Below are positions 30,089-38,210 of a stretch of DNA of 64,000 nt, one piece after another (within the stretch, counting starts at the first letter, position 1; every line of letters begins with the position of its first letter). The stretch is from Neomicrococcus lactis (GTDB taxonomy: Bacteria > Actinomycetota > Actinomycetes > Actinomycetales > Micrococcaceae). A program made the position numbers and the translations under genes. The stretch is taken from the NCBI RefSeq assembly GCF_014200305.1, contig NZ_JACHBL010000001.1, positions 434,001-498,000 on the forward strand, in the 5' to 3' direction. The notes beneath the pieces were generated by a model. The model had not been told where the DNA came from. It saw only the letters and a list, made by a program, of their open reading frames with translations, and did not search any database.

Positions 30089-30388
30089 CTAGAAAGTAGA
30101 AGAGCTACCCTGCTGAAAATCACCTTTGGTGCCTTCAGCGGTTGGCTTTGGTGCCTCTGGGGTGTCAGCGGCGTCCGTTTTGCTGGCCTCGGCCTTATCG
30201 ACCAAATTAGTGGCAGCATCCTGAACCTTATTCACCTGATCGGTGAACTTGCCGCCGGTCTTCTCATCGACGAAGTCGCCAACGCTTCCAACAGCTCCGC
30301 GAATCTTGTCCGCGTTGTTGGCTGCGATGTCGGTCGCCTTTTCTACGAGTTGATCGGCCTTGCCCTTGAGCTCGTCAAATACAGACAA
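30089..30388 (-). CDS. Rv0909/MT0933-like antitoxin family protein
   Basis: A 99-residue, highly charged, probably unstructured or helical protein. The pattern SVFDELKGKADQLVEKATD, then ADKIRGAVGSVGDFVDEKTGGKFTDQVNKVQ, matches the small actinobacterial family named after the Rv0909 antitoxin. The tail is rich in Ala, Thr, Pro and Ser. The TTG start at 30388 has AGGAGG 6 nt upstream, the strongest ribosome-binding site nearby. No toxin gene is adjacent, so it may be an orphan or have another role, for example as a stress-related coiled protein. Confidence 0.78.
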   Translation of the reverse strand: MSVFDELKGKADQLVEKATDIAANNADKIRGAVGSVGDFVDEKTGGKFTDQVNKVQDAATNLVDKAEASKTDAADTPEAPKPTAEGTKGDFQQGSSSTF

Positions 30389-30445
30389 CGGCCACCTCCT
30401 TTCCCCAGTGGGAATCTGCATGATTCCCGACACATCACCGATCAT

Positions 30446-30538
30446 ATAGCGAGTGCTTCACATAGGGGAAGGATTTTTAGTGTGCCCAGAGCGAACCTGA
30501 GCGAAAGATCGTGAAAAGAAAATTCAGTCGCCGGCGGG
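30446..30538. other. Intergenic region up to the insertion sequence
   Basis: No gene is seen. The last eight bases, CCGGCGGG (30531-30538), are the left copy of the target duplication. Confidence 0.5.
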
Positions 30539-30565
30539 GGGTTATAGGCACGAATGTGTGTACAG
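30539..30565 (+). repeat. Left terminal inverted repeat of the IS
   Basis: Twenty-seven bases beginning GGGTTATAGGCACG, matching the right end in 26 of 27 positions. Confidence 0.9.
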
Positions 30566-30616
30566 ATTAGGCTTGCTTGCCTTGTGGGAGTAGGCGTGTA
30601 GGGTCCTGCTTATGCT

Positions 30617-31810
30617 TTGAAAGCATATGGGGTGCCTGTTGCTTCTCATCGGCCACGTTGTGGTGTATGTGATTGTGTTCTGGTCAAGAACGGTAAGACC
30701 TCGGCTGGTCGTGCTCGGTGGCGGTGCAAGTCGTGTGGTGCTTCGCAGGTTCGTTCACGATCTGATGTCACTCGTAAGAGCGAACTGACTCAGTTCTTGA
30801 CATGGATCCTGGGTACTCAGTCGCAGGCAGCCATGGCAGGTTCAGCGCGTGGTTTCCGGAAGCGTATTCAGTGGTGCTGGCGCGTTGAGGTTCCACCGCC
30901 TGTGCCCACCGGCGTAGTGCATCATCAGCTCATGCTTGATGGCACCTATTTCAACGGGTGGTGCGTGCTGATCGCCTATAACGGCAAGTACGTGGTGGAT
31001 TGGCAATGGTGCGATCGAGAGAAAAAGATCGCCTGGCAAGTCCTACTCGAGCGGATCCCGGCACCGGCGGTGGCGATCATTGATGGTGGTACCGGGCTAC
31101 GTGCCGCGTTGAAGGAAACGTGGCCGGAGTCGAAAGTTCAACGCTGCTATTTTCATGTGTTCCAGAACATCCGTCGCGAGCTCACCTTCCAGCCACGGCT
31201 ACCAGCCGGTAAAGAACTCGCAGCCCTGACGAGGGTCTTGATGAAGGTCAGCACCCAAGACGAAGCCATTGCGTGGTTGCGTGAATACGCCGCGTGGGAG
31301 GCGAAATGGGACGAGTTCCTCAAGCACCGAACCAAAGCGAAAACCGGTCAGGAACGCCCCTCAAGCGTCTCGAGAAACAGTCACTGGTGGTACACGCATC
31401 AACGCTTACGCCGAGCCCGGAACGTGTATCGACGCCTCATCCAAGAACACTGCTTATTCACGTGGTTAGACACTGACCTGCAACCAGACACCGGCGAGAA
31501 AATTCACCGGACCACATCCCCGTTAGAAGGCGGACCGAACAAAGCGATCAAAGAGCTCTTACGGCTGCATCGAGGACTCCCCGAAGAGCACGCCAGAACC
31601 GCTGTGGACTGGCTCCTCGAATCCCTCACCGAACACCCCAGACAACCCTGGAGCCTCGTGAAACCAGAACACCTCAACCCGGCCCAACGGACCAAAAACG
31701 CATCAATGGAAAGCGATGAATCGCAAGCCCCAGAAACCTACAGCAACCACTTCAGCTGGGAAGACGGAAACGGCATCCAAACCGGCTGGGCCGGCAGAAA
31801 CCAACCATGA
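30617..31810 (+). CDS. IS1249 family transposase
   Basis: A 397-residue DDE transposase. The N-terminus has a zinc-ribbon-like CGVCDC and CKSCG pair. Acidic catalytic candidates are the Asp in MLDGTYFNG, the Asp in IIDGGTG and the Glu in TTSPLEGGPNKAIKELLRLHRGL, the C-terminal signature of this IS256-related group. CYFHVFQNIR lies between the second and third. The TTG at 30617 lies within an 8-bp palindrome; a GTG at 30632 would shorten the product by five residues and is equally plausible. The frame is intact, so the enzyme may be active. Confidence 0.9.
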   Translation: MKAYGVPVASHRPRCGVCDCVLVKNGKTSAGRARWRCKSCGASQVRSRSDVTRKSELTQFLTWILGTQSQAAMAGSARGFRKRIQWCWRVEVPPPVPTGVVHHQLMLDGTYFNGWCVLIAYNGKYVVDWQWCDREKKIAWQVLLERIPAPAVAIIDGGTGLRAALKETWPESKVQRCYFHVFQNIRRELTFQPRLPAGKELAALTRVLMKVSTQDEAIAWLREYAAWEAKWDEFLKHRTKAKTGQERPSSVSRNSHWWYTHQRLRRARNVYRRLIQEHCLFTWLDTDLQPDTGEKIHRTTSPLEGGPNKAIKELLRLHRGLPEEHARTAVDWLLESLTEHPRQPWSLVKPEHLNPAQRTKNASMESDESQAPETYSNHFSWEDGNGIQTGWAGRNQP

Positions 31811-31821
31811 CACGCCGAAAC

Positions 31822-31848
31822 CTGTACACACATTTGTGCCTATAACCC
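31822..31848 (-). repeat. Right terminal inverted repeat of the IS
   Basis: Twenty-seven bases ending GTGCCTATAACCC. The 8-bp duplication CCGGCGGG follows immediately. Confidence 0.9.
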
Positions 31849-31889
31849 CCGGCGGGGGAGTCGCTTGCAATATTCAGGGTAGAAACACG

Positions 31890-31917
31890 AAAACCCCCTG
31901 GAGAACCAGAGGGTTTT
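31890..31917 (-). terminator. Terminator of the Gly-Cys-Val tRNA cluster
   Basis: AAAACCC...CTGG pairs with CCAG...GGGTTTT around a short loop with one mismatch. On the minus strand it lies 10 nt after tRNA-Val and ends in TTTT. Confidence 0.8.
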
Positions 31918-31927
31918 ATGTACGTGG

Positions 31928-31999
31928 TGGGCGATACTGGGTTCGAACCAGTGACCTCTTCCGTGTCAGGGAAGCGCGCTACCGCTGCGCCAATCGCCC
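31928..31999 (-). tRNA. tRNA-Val (anticodon GAC)
   Basis: A 72-nt cloverleaf on the minus strand. The acceptor stem is GGGCGAT/ATCGCCC, the anticodon stem-loop is CTTCC-CTGACAC-GGAAG and the T loop is GGTTCGAACC. The anticodon is GAC. CCA is not encoded. It is the last gene of the cluster. Confidence 0.95.
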
Positions 32000-32025
32000 A
32001 TAAAGGGTGCAAATCCTTTAATGCG

Positions 32026-32096
32026 AGGTGGGGACGGGATTCGAACCCGCGTAAACGGCTTTGCAGGCCGGTGCCTCGCCTCTCGGCCACCCCACC
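32026..32096 (-). tRNA. tRNA-Cys (anticodon GCA)
   Basis: A 71-nt cloverleaf on the minus strand. The acceptor stem is GGTGGGG/CCCCACC, the anticodon loop is CTGCAAA and the T arm is CGGGTTCGAATCCCG. The base of the anticodon stem has a C27-U43 mismatch. CCA is not encoded. Confidence 0.95.
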
Positions 32097-32159
32097 GTGG
32101 CCCTGACAGGTTTCCCGGTCCTGGGCTGAACGATCTTCCGTCCAGTTCGGTGACTTGCG

Positions 32160-32233
32160 AGCGGACAACGGGATTCGAACCCGCGACCTCCACCTTGGCA
32201 AGGTGGCGCTCTAGCCAGCTGAGCTATGTCCGC
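32160..32233 (-). tRNA. tRNA-Gly (anticodon GCC)
   Basis: A 74-nt cloverleaf on the minus strand. The acceptor stem is GCGGACA/TGTCCGC, the anticodon stem-loop is CCACC-TTGCCAA-GGTGG and the T arm is GCGGGTTCGAATCCCGT. It is the first gene of the three-tRNA cluster. Confidence 0.95.
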
Positions 32234-32543
32234 GTGTGGTTTTCACCGCTAGATTCTTCGATTTCTCGGAACCTTTCGGCGCTTTCCAACGAGGTAAAAC
32301 TCTATACGAGATTTCGTGATTTCACAAAATCGAGGTGTCTCCCACAGGTTCGGATCTGAAAAATCCGCGTCATTCCGGGGATTCTTTTGGGTGCCGAGAA
32401 TGCGCTGACAAGGCCTTTTCGGGGGGTTTGGCAAAAAATTGATGAAGTGTTCTGCGTCACTCTTTTTGAGCCACGTGGGATGTGACCAACGCTCGGGACA
32501 GTGAACGTCCTAAGTGTCGGGCGCAAGTGAAAGAATTGCAGGC
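32234..32543. other. Intergenic region between tRNA cluster and the next gene
   Basis: About 310 bases without a supported gene. It must carry the minus-strand promoter for the tRNAs, but I could not identify a convincing -10/-35 pair. Short reading frames here have no ribosome-binding sites. Confidence 0.4.
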
Positions 32544-33386
32544 ATGACATCCCCCATGCTTGCCCAGACCACGGAATACGGACGCATGTACGCACGTAAG
32601 GCGAATGGCGTTCCAGAAGTCCCGTCTATCACCACGGTGATTAGCCAAGCGTCCACAGACATGGACGGGTGGATTGGACACATGGCCGCAACGGCGGTGA
32701 TCCAGGATGAGCGCCTAGCGGATTGCGTGGGAAACCCTGCCAAGCTCAAGGCCATCGCTCGCCAAGCCTCATCTGCTGCAGCCGATTATCGAGACGCTGC
32801 TGCTCGTCGCGGAGATCGCGTGCACTTCTACGCGGAGAACATTGCCCTTCGCGCCATGGGTAAGCCGCATCAGGCGGCTCAAGCGCGCGAGGCACTCAAA
32901 GAGAACAACGAAGGCGCCTTTGCGGATCGTTTCGATGAGTGGTGGGAGCAGTTCAAGGTTCGCCCGCTCGCCGCAGAGGTGACGGTCTGGAATAGCGAAG
33001 TGGGCTACGCCGGCACCTTGGACCTCGTCGCCGAAATCGGCGGTCGCGTGTGCTTGATCGACTTCAAGACCAAGGGCACGGACCGCAACGGCCGCGCAAA
33101 GTCGCTGGATCCCAAGGTGGTCATGCAGCTTGCAGCCGGCGTCAAAGCGCAGGAAATTTCCGTGGATCCCATCGCAGGCACGTGGGACGAATGGCCGTAC
33201 CCCAAGGACGCCATGCTCCTTGGAGTAGCACTGGGTGAAACGGAAGTGGTCCCGATGATGGCCCAGCCGCACGTGCTGCCGGCCTATTGGCGCCGGTTCT
33301 GGGCACTTCGCCAAGTGTGGGAAACCAACATGAATGTGGCCGGTCTTGGTCAGCCATTGCTCGCAGTCCCCGCGCCACCGGCCTAA
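32544..33386 (+). CDS. PD-(D/E)XK nuclease superfamily protein
   Basis: A 280-residue protein with the fold pattern of RecB/Cas4-like nucleases. An N-terminal PSITTVI block and a helix with GDRVHFYAE (H94) precede the core. The core has TLDL with D160, then LIDFKTKG with D173 and K175, matching the D...DxK active site. No helicase domain or cysteine cluster is present. The partner and substrate are unknown. The ATG at 32544 gives the natural start; a GTG 30 nt upstream is possible. It is the gene next to def, but def has its own ribosome-binding site. Confidence 0.72.
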   Translation: MTSPMLAQTTEYGRMYARKANGVPEVPSITTVISQASTDMDGWIGHMAATAVIQDERLADCVGNPAKLKAIARQASSAAADYRDAAARRGDRVHFYAENIALRAMGKPHQAAQAREALKENNEGAFADRFDEWWEQFKVRPLAAEVTVWNSEVGYAGTLDLVAEIGGRVCLIDFKTKGTDRNGRAKSLDPKVVMQLAAGVKAQEISVDPIAGTWDEWPYPKDAMLLGVALGETEVVPMMAQPHVLPAYWRRFWALRQVWETNMNVAGLGQPLLAVPAPPA

Positions 33387-33420
33387 ACTGGTAAGTCCGT
33401 CTCGAAAGGAAAGTTTCTCT

Positions 33421-34020
33421 ATGGCAGTCCTCCCCGTCCGCATTGTGGGCGATCCCATCCTGCGGAGCACCACGAGCAAGGTCACCACGTTTGATGAGCA
33501 CTTGGCGAAACTCGCAGAGGACATGTTCGAGACCATGGATGACGTTGGCGGTGTTGGCCTCGCTGCCACCCAAGTGGGCGTTGACCTGCAGATCTTCACT
33601 TTCGACACTGACGGTATCCGCGGAGCGATCTGCAATCCTGTCCTCGAAGTCGGCGAGGAAATCCAAAATGAGCGCCAAGAAGGCTGCCTTTCGGTGCCGG
33701 GTCTTGGCTTCCACCTTCCACGCTCCAACTGGGCCAAGGTCACCGGCCAGGATGTGCACGGCAACCCCATCGAGTACGAAGGCGAAGGCCTCACGGCGCG
33801 TTGCCTCCAGCACGAATACGATCACTTGCAGGGCATGCTCTACATCGACCGGCTCCAAGGCGATGACAAGAAAACCGCTTTCCGCGCCATTCGCGACCGC
33901 AACTACAACAGCGTGACCGGCGAAACGCAAGCACAGCGCAGCGTCCGTTTGGGCACTAGCTTTGCGCCAGCGGCGTCGTCGTCCGCCTTTGGAAATATCA
34001 CCCCCGGAAAGGGGAACTAG
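33421..34020 (+). CDS. def: Peptide deformylase
   Basis: A 199-residue metal-dependent deformylase that removes the formyl group from N-terminal methionine. The three motifs are GVGLAATQ (44-51), EGCLS (87-91, metal ligand C89) and HEYDH (131-135, metal ligands H131 and H135, catalytic E132). A C-terminal tail of ~30 residues rich in Ala and Ser is not needed for the fold. The ATG has GGAAAG upstream. It forms an operon with fmt, so formylation and deformylation are coexpressed. Confidence 0.96.
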   Translation: MAVLPVRIVGDPILRSTTSKVTTFDEHLAKLAEDMFETMDDVGGVGLAATQVGVDLQIFTFDTDGIRGAICNPVLEVGEEIQNERQEGCLSVPGLGFHLPRSNWAKVTGQDVHGNPIEYEGEGLTARCLQHEYDHLQGMLYIDRLQGDDKKTAFRAIRDRNYNSVTGETQAQRSVRLGTSFAPAASSSAFGNITPGKGN

Positions 34021-34023
34021 TCC

Positions 34024-34953
34024 GTGAAGGTTCTTTTCGCTGGCACCCCGGATGTTGCCGTCCCTAGCCTGAATGCACTGGTCAGCGCCGGATTCGATGT
34101 GGTTGGTGTGCTCACGCGCGAGGATGCGCCGGTAGGCCGCAAGAAGGTGATGACGCCATCGGTCGTGGCGCAACGTGCCACTGAACTCGGCCTGAACGTC
34201 ATCAAGGCGAATAAGTTCAGCGAAGAGCTCGCGCAGGAGATCAAGGCGCTTGAGCCTGATGTTGCGGCGGTGGTGGCTTTCGGCGTCATTCTGCCGAAGT
34301 ATGCGCTCGAAATTCCCGCCCACGGCTGGATCAATCTGCACTTCTCGCTGTTGCCTGCGTGGCGCGGCGCGGCCCCGGTTCAGCACGCCATCATGAACGG
34401 CGACGACATCACTGGCGCCTCCACGTTCCGCATCGACGAGGGCCTGGACACCGGCGCCGTCTTTGGCACGCTGACCGAAGTGCTGCGGCCCGAAGACACC
34501 GCAGGGGAGTTGTTGGGGCGGCTCGCTGACTCTGGCGCGATGCTCTTGACGCAGACGCTCTCCGGCATTGATTCGGGTGCCCTCACGGCGGTTCCGCAGT
34601 CCGGGGATGTCAGCTTGGCACCCAAGATTTCCCTCGAAGATGCGCGGATTAATTGGAGCTTGCCGGCTTTGGTCATCCGCCGTCGCATCAATGGCGTGAC
34701 GCCTGCTCCGGGCGCGTGGACAGTCCTGGATGGGCAGCGATTCAAAGTCGCCACCACCCTTCCAGCGCAGGATGTTCGCGACTTGCAGCCGGGCGAAGTA
34801 CGCATCGAGGGCGGCAAGAAGCCACGCGCGATTGTGGGCACCGGCTCCTACGGCTTGGAGCTGGTCACGTTGCAGCCTCCCGGCAAGAAAATGATGGCCG
34901 CCGCGGATTGGGCGCGCGGGCTCGGCTCAGAAAACGTAAGGTTTGAAGCATGA
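34024..34953 (+). CDS. fmt: Methionyl-tRNA formyltransferase
   Basis: A 309-residue enzyme that formylates Met-tRNAi with 10-formyltetrahydrofolate. The folate-binding domain shows VVAFGVILPK, then INLHFSLLPAWRGAAPVQHAI with the catalytic His and the SLLP motif. The C-terminal OB-fold domain begins near 205. The GTG start is 3 nt after the def stop with GGGGAA upstream. The stop overlaps the rsmB start as ATGA. Confidence 0.96.
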   Translation: MKVLFAGTPDVAVPSLNALVSAGFDVVGVLTREDAPVGRKKVMTPSVVAQRATELGLNVIKANKFSEELAQEIKALEPDVAAVVAFGVILPKYALEIPAHGWINLHFSLLPAWRGAAPVQHAIMNGDDITGASTFRIDEGLDTGAVFGTLTEVLRPEDTAGELLGRLADSGAMLLTQTLSGIDSGALTAVPQSGDVSLAPKISLEDARINWSLPALVIRRRINGVTPAPGAWTVLDGQRFKVATTLPAQDVRDLQPGEVRIEGGKKPRAIVGTGSYGLELVTLQPPGKKMMAAADWARGLGSENVRFEA

Positions 34954-36509
34954 ATTACGACGGCGCAGCTCGCCACGATCACTCGTCTCGCCGAAATGCC
35001 GCCGGACGTGAACGAAACCGCGGCTTTGGAGAGCAGCGGAATTTCAGTGCCGCGGCTCCGTCCCAGCGCAAGCGCACCGCTGACAAAGCACGCTTGACGG
35101 CGTTTCAGGTGCTGCGTGCTGTCTCGGATCAAGATGCGTACGCGAACCTCGTGTTGCCGCGTCAGATTCGCGAGAACCGTCTGGACAAGCAAGATGCCGG
35201 CTTCGCCACGGAACTCACTTATGGTGCGTTGCGCGAGCAAGGCTTGTATGACGCGGTCCTGCAGTTGTGTGTGGATCGTCCGCTCTCGGCGCTCGATGCT
35301 CCCGTTCTGGATGCCTTGCGCCTTGGTGCTCACCAGTTGCTGTCCATGCGCGTGCCAGCTCACGCCGCCTTGGACGAGACGGTGTCCTTGGTGCGTTCCC
35401 AGATCGGCATGGGTCCTTCGGGTCTCGTCAATGCGGTGCTGCGCAAGGTCTCGCGTCAGACGCGCGAGGAATGGATTCAGCAACTCACCGAGGACGTCAC
35501 GGACGAATCCAAAATCTTCTCCACCACGTACAGCCACCCTGAATGGATTGTGCGGGCATTCCGCCAGTCCTTGGTGGCGCATGGCCGCGATGTCTCCGAG
35601 CTCGAGAAGTTGCTGGCGGCTGACAACGATGCGCCCGTGGTGAACCTCGTGGCTTTGCCAGGCATTGGCGACCTCGACGAGGTCTTCAAGCTCGGTGGCC
35701 GCAAGGGAAAGTTTGTGCCGGACTCGGCGTACTACGAATCCGGCGACGTGGGACGTTTGAATTCCGTGCGCGCCGGTGTGGTGCGCGTGCAGGACGCCGG
35801 ATCTCAGGCCGTGGCGCGTGCGCTTGCGGATGTGGAGTTGCCGTCCGGAACCTCTGACGAAGAGTGGCTTGACCTGTGTGCTGGTCCGGGCGGAAAAGCC
35901 TCGCTGCTGGCTGCGCTTGCGGCCCAACGCGGCGCTTTCTTGACCGCGAATGAGCCTCAGCCACACCGTGCCGACCTCGTCGAAGATTCGCTCGGTGCCG
36001 TGCCGCAGGACGCGTGGCAGGTTACGGACATGGATGGCCGCGACTACGGCAAGGACCAGACGGAACGTCTCTTTGACCGCATCATGGTTGACGCTCCGTG
36101 TAGTGGATTGGGCGCGCTGCGTCGTCGTCCGGAAGCTCGCTGGCGCAAGAAGCTCACCGATGTTGCCGAGCTGACCGTGCTGCAATCTGAGCTCTTGGAC
36201 GCGGCCCTCAAGGCCGTCCGCATCGGGGGAGTCGTGGCGTACGTGACGTGCTCGCCGCACCCAGCAGAAACGGTGGCCATCGTGGAAGATGCCATCAAGA
36301 AACACCCCAACCTGCGAATCTTGGACACCGCTGCCGCTCTCAATAGCGTCATCATGACCGCGCCCACGGCGCCCGGTCACACGTTCAACTCTGGCGCAGC
36401 AAGCGCCAGCACGTGGACTGGAAATTCCATTCAGTTGTGGCCGCACGTCAACAAGACGGACGCCATGTTCTTGACCCTCATGACTGTTGACGGACCGGAG
36501 GAATCGTGA
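34950..36509 (+). CDS. rsmB: 16S rRNA (cytosine-5)-methyltransferase RsmB
   Basis: A 519-residue protein with a basic, probably disordered N-terminus (~1-45), a NusB-like RNA-binding domain (~46-180) and a Rossmann methyltransferase domain. [16 protein letters not shown] is the SAM site. The two cysteines of m5C enzymes are in [15 protein letters not shown] and VTCSPHPAE, the latter replacing the usual TCS(I/L)xPxE. It methylates 16S rRNA, with C967 the known E. coli target. It overlaps fmt and rpe by 4 nt on both sides. Confidence 0.93.
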   Translation: MNYDGAARHDHSSRRNAAGRERNRGFGEQRNFSAAAPSQRKRTADKARLTAFQVLRAVSDQDAYANLVLPRQIRENRLDKQDAGFATELTYGALREQGLYDAVLQLCVDRPLSALDAPVLDALRLGAHQLLSMRVPAHAALDETVSLVRSQIGMGPSGLVNAVLRKVSRQTREEWIQQLTEDVTDESKIFSTTYSHPEWIVRAFRQSLVAHGRDVSELEKLLAADNDAPVVNLVALPGIGDLDEVFKLGGRKGKFVPDSAYYESGDVGRLNSVRAGVVRVQDAGSQAVARALADVELPSGTSDEEWLDLCAGPGGKASLLAALAAQRGAFLTANEPQPHRADLVEDSLGAVPQDAWQVTDMDGRDYGKDQTERLFDRIMVDAPCSGLGALRRRPEARWRKKLTDVAELTVLQSELLDAALKAVRIGGVVAYVTCSPHPAETVAIVEDAIKKHPNLRILDTAAALNSVIMTAPTAPGHTFNSGAASASTWTGNSIQLWPHVNKTDAMFLTLMTVDGPEES

Positions 36510-37177
36510 CGAACTGCGCCATTCACCCCAGCATCCTCTCCGCGGATTTCGCGCGACTGGCCCAAGAGCTAGAGCGTATCTCCAGCGCTGACGCGGTCCA
36601 CGTGGATGTCATGGACAACCATTTCGTTCCCAACCTCACGCTGGGCTTGCCCGTGGTTGAGGCCATTATGAAGGCCACCTCGTTGCCGCTGGATATCCAC
36701 CTCATGATCGAGGATCCGGACCGTTGGGCACCGGCCTACGCGGATCTCGGGGCGGACTCAGTGACCTTCCACGCCGAGGCCGCCAAGGCACCCGTGCGCT
36801 TGGCCCGTGAACTTCGCGCGCACGGCACCAAGTCCGCCATGGCACTCAAGCCGGCAACGCCACTTGAGCCGTACTTGGACATGTTGCCCGAGCTAGACAT
36901 GCTGCTGTTGATGACGGTGGAGCCAGGCTTTGGTGGCCAGCCGTTCTTGGATCTGGTGATTCCTAAGATCGAGCGGGCTCGCAAGGCCATCGACGGCTCC
37001 GGCGCCACCATTACGCTTCAAGTTGACGGCGGAATCACCACGGAAACCATCAAGCGCGCTGCCGCCGCTGGTGCGGATAATTTCGTGGCTGGCTCCAGTG
37101 TTTACGGCGCCGCAGATGCTGCTGAAGCAATCTCAGCATTACGCAATAATGCGCAACGAAAGGATTCCGTGGAATAA
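36506..37177 (+). CDS. rpe: Ribulose-phosphate 3-epimerase
   Basis: A 223-residue TIM-barrel enzyme of the pentose phosphate pathway that interconverts ribulose 5-phosphate and xylulose 5-phosphate. The metal and catalytic blocks [43 protein letters not shown] and VDGGI are all present. The GTG start lies within the 4-nt overlap with rsmB. It supplies the substrate ribulose 5-phosphate used by RibB in the next operon. Confidence 0.95.
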   Translation: MTNCAIHPSILSADFARLAQELERISSADAVHVDVMDNHFVPNLTLGLPVVEAIMKATSLPLDIHLMIEDPDRWAPAYADLGADSVTFHAEAAKAPVRLARELRAHGTKSAMALKPATPLEPYLDMLPELDMLLLMTVEPGFGGQPFLDLVIPKIERARKAIDGSGATITLQVDGGITTETIKRAAAAGADNFVAGSSVYGAADAAEAISALRNNAQRKDSVE

Positions 37178-37217
37178 AGCGCAGTGGAATGTGCTTGAAT
37201 ACACAGAACACAAACAT

Positions 37218-37358
37218 ACGTGCTCCGGGGTCGGTGTAATTCCGAACCGGCGGTATAGTCCGCGACCCACGCGTTGTTGAGCGAAAGCGAAGACAACAAA
37301 TGGTTGAACCGGTGTAATTCCGGTACCGACAGTTAAAGTCTGGATGGGAGAAGCACGT
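37218..37358 (+). ncRNA. FMN riboswitch (RFN element)
   Basis: The P1 stem pairs ACGTGCT (37218-37224) with AGCACGT (37352-37358). Canonical RFN blocks are visible: GGGGTCGGTGTAATTCC near the 5' end, CCGGCGGTATAGTCCGCGACCC, a GGTGTAATTCCGGTACCGAC repeat arm and AGTTAAAGTCTGGATGGGAGA at the 3' end. It lies 127 nt upstream of the riboflavin operon, which it should switch off when FMN is abundant. Confidence 0.96.
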
Positions 37359-37391
37359 GCTGATTTAGTGCACCACTTTTTGAGTGGTCGC

Positions 37392-37470
37392 GATTTCAGT
37401 GCAACGGACATTCTTTCCGTGCACCGAAGTCATCGCTGAACAGTCGTATCCCCCGGAGCCGCCGCGGCTC
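37392..37470 (+). promoter_or_regulatory. Expression platform of the FMN riboswitch
   Basis: Two hairpins follow the aptamer. The first (37392-37431) has a stem GATTTC/GAAGTC extended by GTGCA/TGCAC and CGGA/TCCG. The second (37456-37470) is GAGCCG/CGGCTC with a 3-nt loop and ends right before the GACAGGAGGA ribosome-binding site. No U tract follows either, so control of translation initiation seems more likely than termination. Confidence 0.5.
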
Positions 37471-37484
37471 GACAGGAGGATAGA

Positions 37485-38210
37485 TTGGAAAATCTGCGGT
37501 GGCTCATTGACCTTTTCAATGCATACATTCCCGTTGGTGGCAGCGCCCTATTGGTGCGCGAAGTCATCGGCAACATTTTTGGACTCGCATCAGCCCTCGG
37601 CGGCATGCGTCGTAAAGTCTGGGCATGGCCCGTTGGCATCATTGGCAACGCGCTCCTGCTAACCGTTTTCCTTGGCAGCGTCTTCGGCTCGGACCAGTCC
37701 GCCAATCTTCTAGGCCAGGCCGGCCGTCAAATCATGTTCATCGCCGTTTCCGTCTACGGGTGGAAACGTTGGAAGGATGCAAAGAACGACGCCGGAGCTG
37801 CCGTCACGCCGCAATGGGCCGGGACACGGGCTCGGCTAGGCATGGTTGCTTTCATGGTGATTGGCACTGTTGCCCTCACCCCGATCTTCACCGCGCTGGG
37901 TTCTTACGATCCGGTCTGGGCCGATGCGTGGACCTTCGTTGGATCCTTGCTCGCAACATATGGCATGGCCAAGGGGTGGGTGGAATTTTGGCTAGTCTGG
38001 GTGGCCGTTGATCTTGTAGGTGTCCCGCTACTCTTCTCTGCGGGCTACTACGCGACAGCCTTTATGTACGTGTTCTACGGCGTCTTTACGCTCGTAGGAT
38101 TCTTTGTCTGGTGGCGCGCCAAGAACAACGAGAAGCCACAAGTGGAGACGATCATGCCAGATCCCACGATCCAACGAGCAGCTGATCGCGTTGTAAACGA
38201 CGCATCATGA
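37485..38210 (+). CDS. ribM: PnuC-like riboflavin transporter RibM (PnuX)
   Basis: A 241-residue membrane protein of the PnuC family with about seven hydrophobic segments. Being first in an FMN-riboswitch operon marks it as the RibM/PnuX type that imports riboflavin, rather than nicotinamide riboside. GNIFGLASALGGMRRKVWAWPVGIIGNALL and WFWLVW-type aromatic helices are visible. The TTG start has AGGAGGA 4 nt upstream. The stop overlaps ribD as ATGA. Confidence 0.88.
   Translation: MENLRWLIDLFNAYIPVGGSALLVREVIGNIFGLASALGGMRRKVWAWPVGIIGNALLLTVFLGSVFGSDQSANLLGQAGRQIMFIAVSVYGWKRWKDAKNDAGAAVTPQWAGTRARLGMVAFMVIGTVALTPIFTALGSYDPVWADAWTFVGSLLATYGMAKGWVEFWLVWVAVDLVGVPLLFSAGYYATAFMYVFYGVFTLVGFFVWWRAKNNEKPQVETIMPDPTIQRAADRVVNDAS

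Larger units (their letters stand above)
30539..31848 (+). mobile_element. IS1249-like insertion sequence (IS256 family), intact
   Basis: A 1310-bp element bounded by 27-bp terminal inverted repeats that differ at one position (30539-30565 and 31822-31848). It is flanked by identical 8-bp sequences CCGGCGGG (30531-30538 and 31849-31856), the target duplication expected of IS256-family elements. It holds one transposase gene with no stop codons or frameshifts. A possible internal promoter is TTGCCT (30577) with TAGGGT (30599) at 16 nt. The well-preserved ends and duplication point to a recent insertion. Confidence 0.92.

Noticed and set aside
31896-32240. tRNA cluster as an integration (att) site
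   Set aside because: No integrase gene, no duplicated tRNA 3' end and no foreign island next to the tRNAs; the nearby IS carries its own target duplication unrelated to the tRNA sequence.
34848-36446. 532-codon open frame opposite fmt/rsmB
   Set aside because: Both sense genes have complete catalytic motifs; the antisense product looks like frame-shifted sequence.
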